Source: Nephromyces sp. MM_2019 (Eukaryota > Apicomplexa > Aconoidasida > Nephromycida). From it: DNA of 64,000 bases. A program made the translations under genes and the position numbers. How positions within the stretch are numbered: the first letter of the stretch is position 1; each line of letters starts with the position of its first letter. The notes beneath the pieces are model-generated. The model saw only the letters and a program-made list of their open reading frames with translations. It was not told the DNA's origin and ran no database searches. This document shows positions 59,574 through 64,000 of this stretch, piece after piece. Where the stretch lies: positions 43,580 to 107,579 of the forward strand of contig JADHZB010001395.1 in NCBI GenBank assembly GCA_015657535.1, in the 5' to 3' direction.

Positions 59574-62500
59574 ATGGAGGTTGTCTCGAATATTGCACAT
59601 GACGAAGAAAAGAAAGAGTTCAGCGGAGTCATACGAGCATCAACAGGGTAAATGTACGCCCTGCATATATCACATCTTAAGCTATACCGCCGGTAGATAT
59701 TAACAGCGTCAATAAAGCTCGAAGGATTCTTTGGGAAGCGCCCTTATATAATTGAGTAACCCGACTTCGATGCCTGCAAGACTCAATTTCGGGCAACTAT
59801 AATTGTAAATTTTGATACTCATTAAGAAAGTATTATATGACGGCAGTCTTATGGTAAACTTGCCGCCAAATAAGACCATGCCTAATAATATGATCCAAAG
59901 AAAAAAAGTGACTGTAATTAACCTGAGGAATGCTCATGGCAAAGTAATTTTATTAGTTCTTGTTAAATGGTCAACACATAAAACCGATCAGATTAAGGCC
60001 CATTGCACCTGAGAAAAAAAGATGCGTTGCAACATCAATCACAGTGAAACCTGCTCTAGATAAGGCGTGAATCACATTCAGCGGTTATCATAATTAAGCA
60101 CTTGTAAGATAAGATTTGTTCCTGTAATACTCGCTAAAAGAATAGGAGCAACTAATCAAGTAGCTGAAATGGCCTACACATAAAAAAGGCTACCTTAATA
60201 TTAGTAACCTTTCAAAGCTACAAATCAAAATTTACTATGCTTCTACAACCTTCATCACCTATATCTTTCTTATCCAAGTCATTTCTTTTGTTGTATAATT
60301 TAAAAATAAAACAAAAAATGCCCACATGCCCTATGCCAAATTTTTAATGCAAGAGCTGAGCACTGCAGCCTAGGAACGTATTCGAGCATATGTTATAAAA
60401 CACTGTGTAGTGGCACCCGAATTATTTATTGCCAGAAACTTCATAGTGACTTAAATAATTATCCCAAAAAATTGTATCGCTTGATTTGAGCTCATTAGAA
60501 CTGCTTTTACTACTCTTAACATTGGTACTTGCAACTGGTAAATTCCAAAAATAGGCTGCAGTTAATTCTCAACTTGCTTTATTGGCTCCAAAAGCATTCT
60601 TAAAGTCAAAGGCCGCTGATTCGTATGGTTTGTCATAAAAATGCTACATTTCATTTATATTTAAAAAAGTGTATCGCAATATCAAGTCCTCAAACTGTGG
60701 TAGCAATATTAGCTGAATATGTGCTTACCTGGGTCTATAGTTAGGGATGATGAAATAATGAAATGTTTGCATGCGCTTAACGCGTTGTAAATAGAAGCAC
60801 AAAATTTGCCAACGCTTCTCACTTTTACACCATAAAAAGGTTTATGAAAAAATAATTATACATCTTTTTGTGTCAAATCCTAATTTTTAATCCTATTCTC
60901 AAACTCCTTCAAAATTTTTGTAAATCATGGAGCAGAGTGAAATATAAAGATAAGAATTAGCCACAAAAAATTCTTTTAGTCGCATCAAAAGCATGTATTA
61001 AGACTTGATGACAATAACATGCTATTTGAAAGCAGTCGCAACAGCACAAAATTTTTCTGATGTTGCCTAACTCGCCCTAATGATGTAGCTTTCACATTTC
61101 TTTATATGCCTATTTTCACATCATCGTGTATATTTCCTAAACTGTTATTTTTTATCGCAAATCATTTCATTCTTTTCATTGTTTATTTTCATATCAAAGC
61201 ATTTTTCACGTTTTTACTCAAAATACATGCTTCAAATCATTGATATACTTTAATAAGCATCTAAAAGCATTCACTGCACATCGTAAATGATGCCTCTGCT
61301 GCATCAAAGAAAAAAAAATTGTTGCTTAATGTTCAAATTTTTTATATTTCATCCTCGAACTAGTCATTCCTCATCAACAATAATGTCACGTGAGTGAAAA
61401 AACCGCGTTTCAGTTTGAAAAAACTTGCTTAAAATATTGTCATACGAGTTGGAACATTAAGGGCACGGCCTCGAAACAGTATCAAGTTAATATACATTTT
61501 TATTGCACAAAATTTTTTGTTTTCTTATATTTTATGAGGCTATGCTACCCAAAAAATTGTATGGGTATAAATACTCAAAATTTTGTATCAATATTTTCTA
61601 CAATATGAATTTTATTTGAGGCGTAATGAAGGTAAAAAAATGGCGACCTAATAAGAAGGGTATTAAGCACATGCCTACCAAAATATAATGCAGCTTGAAA
61701 GTGTTTTAATTTCTACTCTGAAATAATGGGACCCAATAATTATGTGGTCACGAACCACATTTTGATACCTAATTGCACCATGCGTATTTCTAAATTAAGG
61801 GGCAATAAGTGCAGAAATCTATACGCATATTTTGCTGGAAAACTTGTAGCCGCAGCTCATTTTTCCATAAATTTTGTTGACACGGTTCTGGGTATGCAAC
61901 AGAAACTACAAAGAGCAGCTTTCCTGTACTTCTGATGATATAAAATCAAGAAAACGGATATTGTCAAACTTCAATAGAAGACTCTCGTAATTCATCCCGA
62001 TTTTAAACACCATTTGATGGTCTTCAGTCTGAATTTGTTAGCATTAAAGCACATAGTCCCAAAGGCCCGCGTTTATGTATTGTAAATTTTTATTTAAAAT
62101 GCCAGTTTTTTAACTATACCATAAAAATTGAATGGAACCGCTTAGGGTAAAAGTCGAAACAACATTTCGACATCATAAAGATGAGCGCATATATGGGTGT
62201 ATAACTGACCAAATTACTGAACATATTACTCGGTGCGTTACTGACCATAGCATGAGCTAACAGTCCGGCTATCAATCCCATCAGGTCGCGTATACACGGT
62301 AGCGCTTAACGTATATGGCGCTGAAAGGCGGATAGTATGGCGTACATGTATTATATAATATCAAGCCTTGCTTGATGACAATTACCCACATCCTCAGCAT
62401 ATTTAGTCTATAACAATATGCACCTCACATTAGTAATGCTGAGATAGAAAGTGCATTGAAATGAATGCTGTATCATATGGTGTAATGACTGGCTAGTTGA

Positions 62501-63192
62501 AACCCGCAATTTCAAGATCATTAAATATGATACATTGCCACGGTGAAAGGGATGATGAAATGAATATTACGACCAGCGAATAAGTTTTTATGGTGCGTAG
62601 TTTTAATTGTGCTCACAGCTCATGTTTTTTAAATAGTGCTTCTCGTGAGCTCAAGTCCTAATGTAATTTGAGTGTTTTTGCTTATCAATAGTACATATTT
62701 TCATCTTGGAAATAAGGCTAGGTAAAGTGATGCTGAGCAACCAGTCTGACTGCTTTTTATTCGTTTTCTTACAGCAAGCAACAGACACAGTTTTCTTCAG
62801 CTGGTGCTTCCATTGGAGCATTGCGGATATCGTTACCAAATCGTACAGAGCATAACAAGCCAACAATGACGCGATACCGTACTGAATACTACCGTAGGGC
62901 CAATGTATTTTCGCCACTGCTGGTTCACACAATTGGCATTACAGTCTTAATGGGATATCTTATATGCTTTTATACGCATATTTTGCGAGCTGTTCACGGC
63001 TACCTCGACGTCTCGACTATTAAAAAATGTAATGCCATACCTCCTACGCAGGAAGACATAGATGCTGGAATTCCTCCTGGATATTCCAAGGAAGTTTGTA
63101 AATCTATGATAACTGCGGACATTCGCCTCTTGGCCAGAGAAGTAAAATCTCTTGATTTGTATGCTGTGTCGATTTATGGAAGAAATCTCTAG
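59574..63192 (+). CDS. Single-helix membrane protein, two exons, unknown
   Basis: Exon 1 (59574-59647) starts at ATG, reads 'MEVVSNIAHDEEKKEFSG' and ends at GG|GTAAAT in phase 2. Exon 2 (62775-63192, TAG) begins after a strong TTTTCTTACAG acceptor in the matching phase, giving 'STGKQQTQFSSAGAS'. The joined protein is about 163 residues with one transmembrane helix ('LLVHTIGITVLMGYLICFYT') preceded by an Arg/Tyr-rich segment ('TRYRTEYYRRANVF') and followed by a roughly 80-residue soluble tail with two Cys. This layout suits a small subunit of an organelle membrane complex, but I recognise no family. Exon 2 could alternatively be spliced at GTATGC near 63160 into exons further right, or translated alone from an internal ATG at 62866. 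The 3.1-kb intron is long for this locus. Confidence 0.45.
59985..60640 (-). other. Open antisense stretches in long intron, possible second bacterial relic
   Basis: Inside the 3.1-kb AT-rich intron, the minus strand has several coherent open segments in different frames: about 70 codons ending at TAA 60422-60424, interrupted by one TGA ('ESAAFDFKNAFGANKAS', 'ELTAAYFWNLPVAS'), a segment at about 60095-60170 ('LVAPILLASITGTNLILQVL') and one at about 59985-60085 ('HALSRAGFTVIDVATHLFF', 'SGAMGLNLIGFM'). They look like pieces of a decayed membrane-protein gene, but I cannot name the family, and AT-rich DNA can give such runs by chance. Confidence 0.2.
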
Positions 63193-63760
63193 TAAAATAT
63201 GTGAAACAAATTCTCCCAACAAAATGAGCTAGGAATATCATTATTAGAGAAGATTACGGTCATGCCATAATTAGCAATAGAAAAGTCGGTAATAAATTTA
63301 ATCGAGACTAAAAAGTAGCTCCTTGTAGTAATAGCACCACTACTAACCGATGACGATGCGCTTTATGGTGCAGCATCATTGTATACTATGAACTAAGTTA
63401 GACTAGGAGTTATCTACAGCATCACTATTAGAGAACAATCAAGGTACAGCATGTTAACAGTCGAAGTATGGTCGGACTGCAAACCGGAGGTCACTTTTTA
63501 TGGTATCATTTCTTTGATAACCTTAAATAACTTCAAGGTTCTGCGCCTGTAAACAAACATCATCAGGAACTTCGGATGTCACTGGATAAAGTATGATATA
63601 AGCATCCCATTACTATAGGGTTGCATGTGTAGTTAAGCGAAAAGTAGTTAAAAGCTGTGAATATGCATGATAGTGCTGAAATGCAACGTATCGACGATTG
63701 AATATCAGCTCTAAGTGAGCCAAACTGTGTATTGAATTTTGTCCTAACAATTGGATGCAG

Positions 63761-63910
63761 GTGATTTCGTACAAATTTGGTTTGGACAACAACACTAATC
63801 CTGTATCTGAAGATTCATACACTGGTATAGGATCTATAGACCCAGCATTCGTATACTTGCAAGCACGGAAATCAGAAGTATATTTTGAATATATTTTAAA
63901 TCATGTCCAG
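63761..63910 (+). CDS. Internal exon of an unidentified gene running off the right edge
   Basis: This exactly 50-codon segment is bounded by a GATGCAG acceptor and a CCAG|GTATAG donor, with no stop in frame 1 and ordinary composition ('KFGLDNNTNPVSEDSY', 'FVYLQARKSEVYFEYIL'). A smaller upstream candidate exon lies at about 63535-63590, ending at AAA|GTATGA. No family is recognised. It could belong to the preceding membrane-protein gene if that gene is spliced before its TAG, or to a separate gene that continues beyond 64000. Confidence 0.45.
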
Positions 63911-64000
63911 GTATAGAGGAAAAGTGAAATAAGCAATAGCTTTTTTCGGTAAAATCAAGTTTGCCGCGCCTTGTAAAGCATTCTCATAACTTATATTAAC

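Overview
The window is nuclear DNA from an intron-rich, AT-rich eukaryote. Genes are broken into short exons by GT-AG introns with T-rich 3' ends, and there are no operons or ribosome-binding sites. Several signs point to a plastid-bearing protist, most likely an alveolate and perhaps apicomplexan-like: an ABC1-kinase/beta-lactamase fusion of the plant and algal type, a Deg9-type nuclear protease, Ser/Asn-rich insertions inside conserved domains, CCCTAAA-type (TTTAGGG) repeats in an intron, and an exon that looks like a signal peptide followed by a basic transit peptide. The taxon is inferred. The exon joins below were built by hand from homology, reading phase and splice consensus.

Left part (1-7.5 kb): the 3' exons of an EMC2 gene (+ strand) end at 4710. 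They face the 3' end of a very large minus-strand gene, with about 2.8 kb of mostly featureless DNA and one orphan 111-codon ORF between them.

7.5-25.5 kb (minus strand): a giant gene encodes an atypical ABC1/ADCK kinase joined to a serine-beta-lactamase-like domain. I could place 13 exons. One 4.6-kb exon inserts about 1,380 Ser-rich residues into the lactamase domain. The lactamase nucleophile Ser is replaced by Cys and the kinase DFG reads DWG. Introns of this gene hold a degenerate telomere-type repeat, a 49-bp tandem repeat and CA/GT microsatellites. A signal-peptide exon at 25.5 kb may be its first exon, or may belong to a separate gene.

30.9-35.6 kb (+): a complete nine-exon Deg9-like protease with an intact His/Asp/Ser triad and a PDZ domain. 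37.9-39.1 kb (+): a small multi-exon gene, tentatively Golgi-SNARE-like. 43.2-50.3 kb (+): a complete ten-exon AMPK/SNF1/SnRK1 alpha subunit with kinase, UBA-like and C-terminal regulatory domains.

55.4-64 kb (+): three unrecognised genes (a small secreted protein, a membrane-anchored protein and a one-helix membrane protein) plus an exon of a gene that runs towards the right edge. An intron of the second gene carries, in antisense, an approximately 70-codon fragment of a bacterial ComM/YifB Mg-chelatase-like gene that looks alphaproteobacterial/rickettsial. This suggests DNA transfer from a bacterial symbiont, or a contig chimera. The 3.1-kb intron of the next gene holds further open antisense stretches of AT-rich, bacterial-looking sequence that I could not identify.

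The genes have unrelated roles (ER membrane insertion, quinone/lipid-type kinase, nuclear proteolysis, energy sensing). I see no cluster or pathway linking them. The large spaces at 25.5-30.9, 35.6-37.9, 39.1-43.2 and 50.3-55.4 kb contain no gene I can defend, apart from the weak candidates listed.
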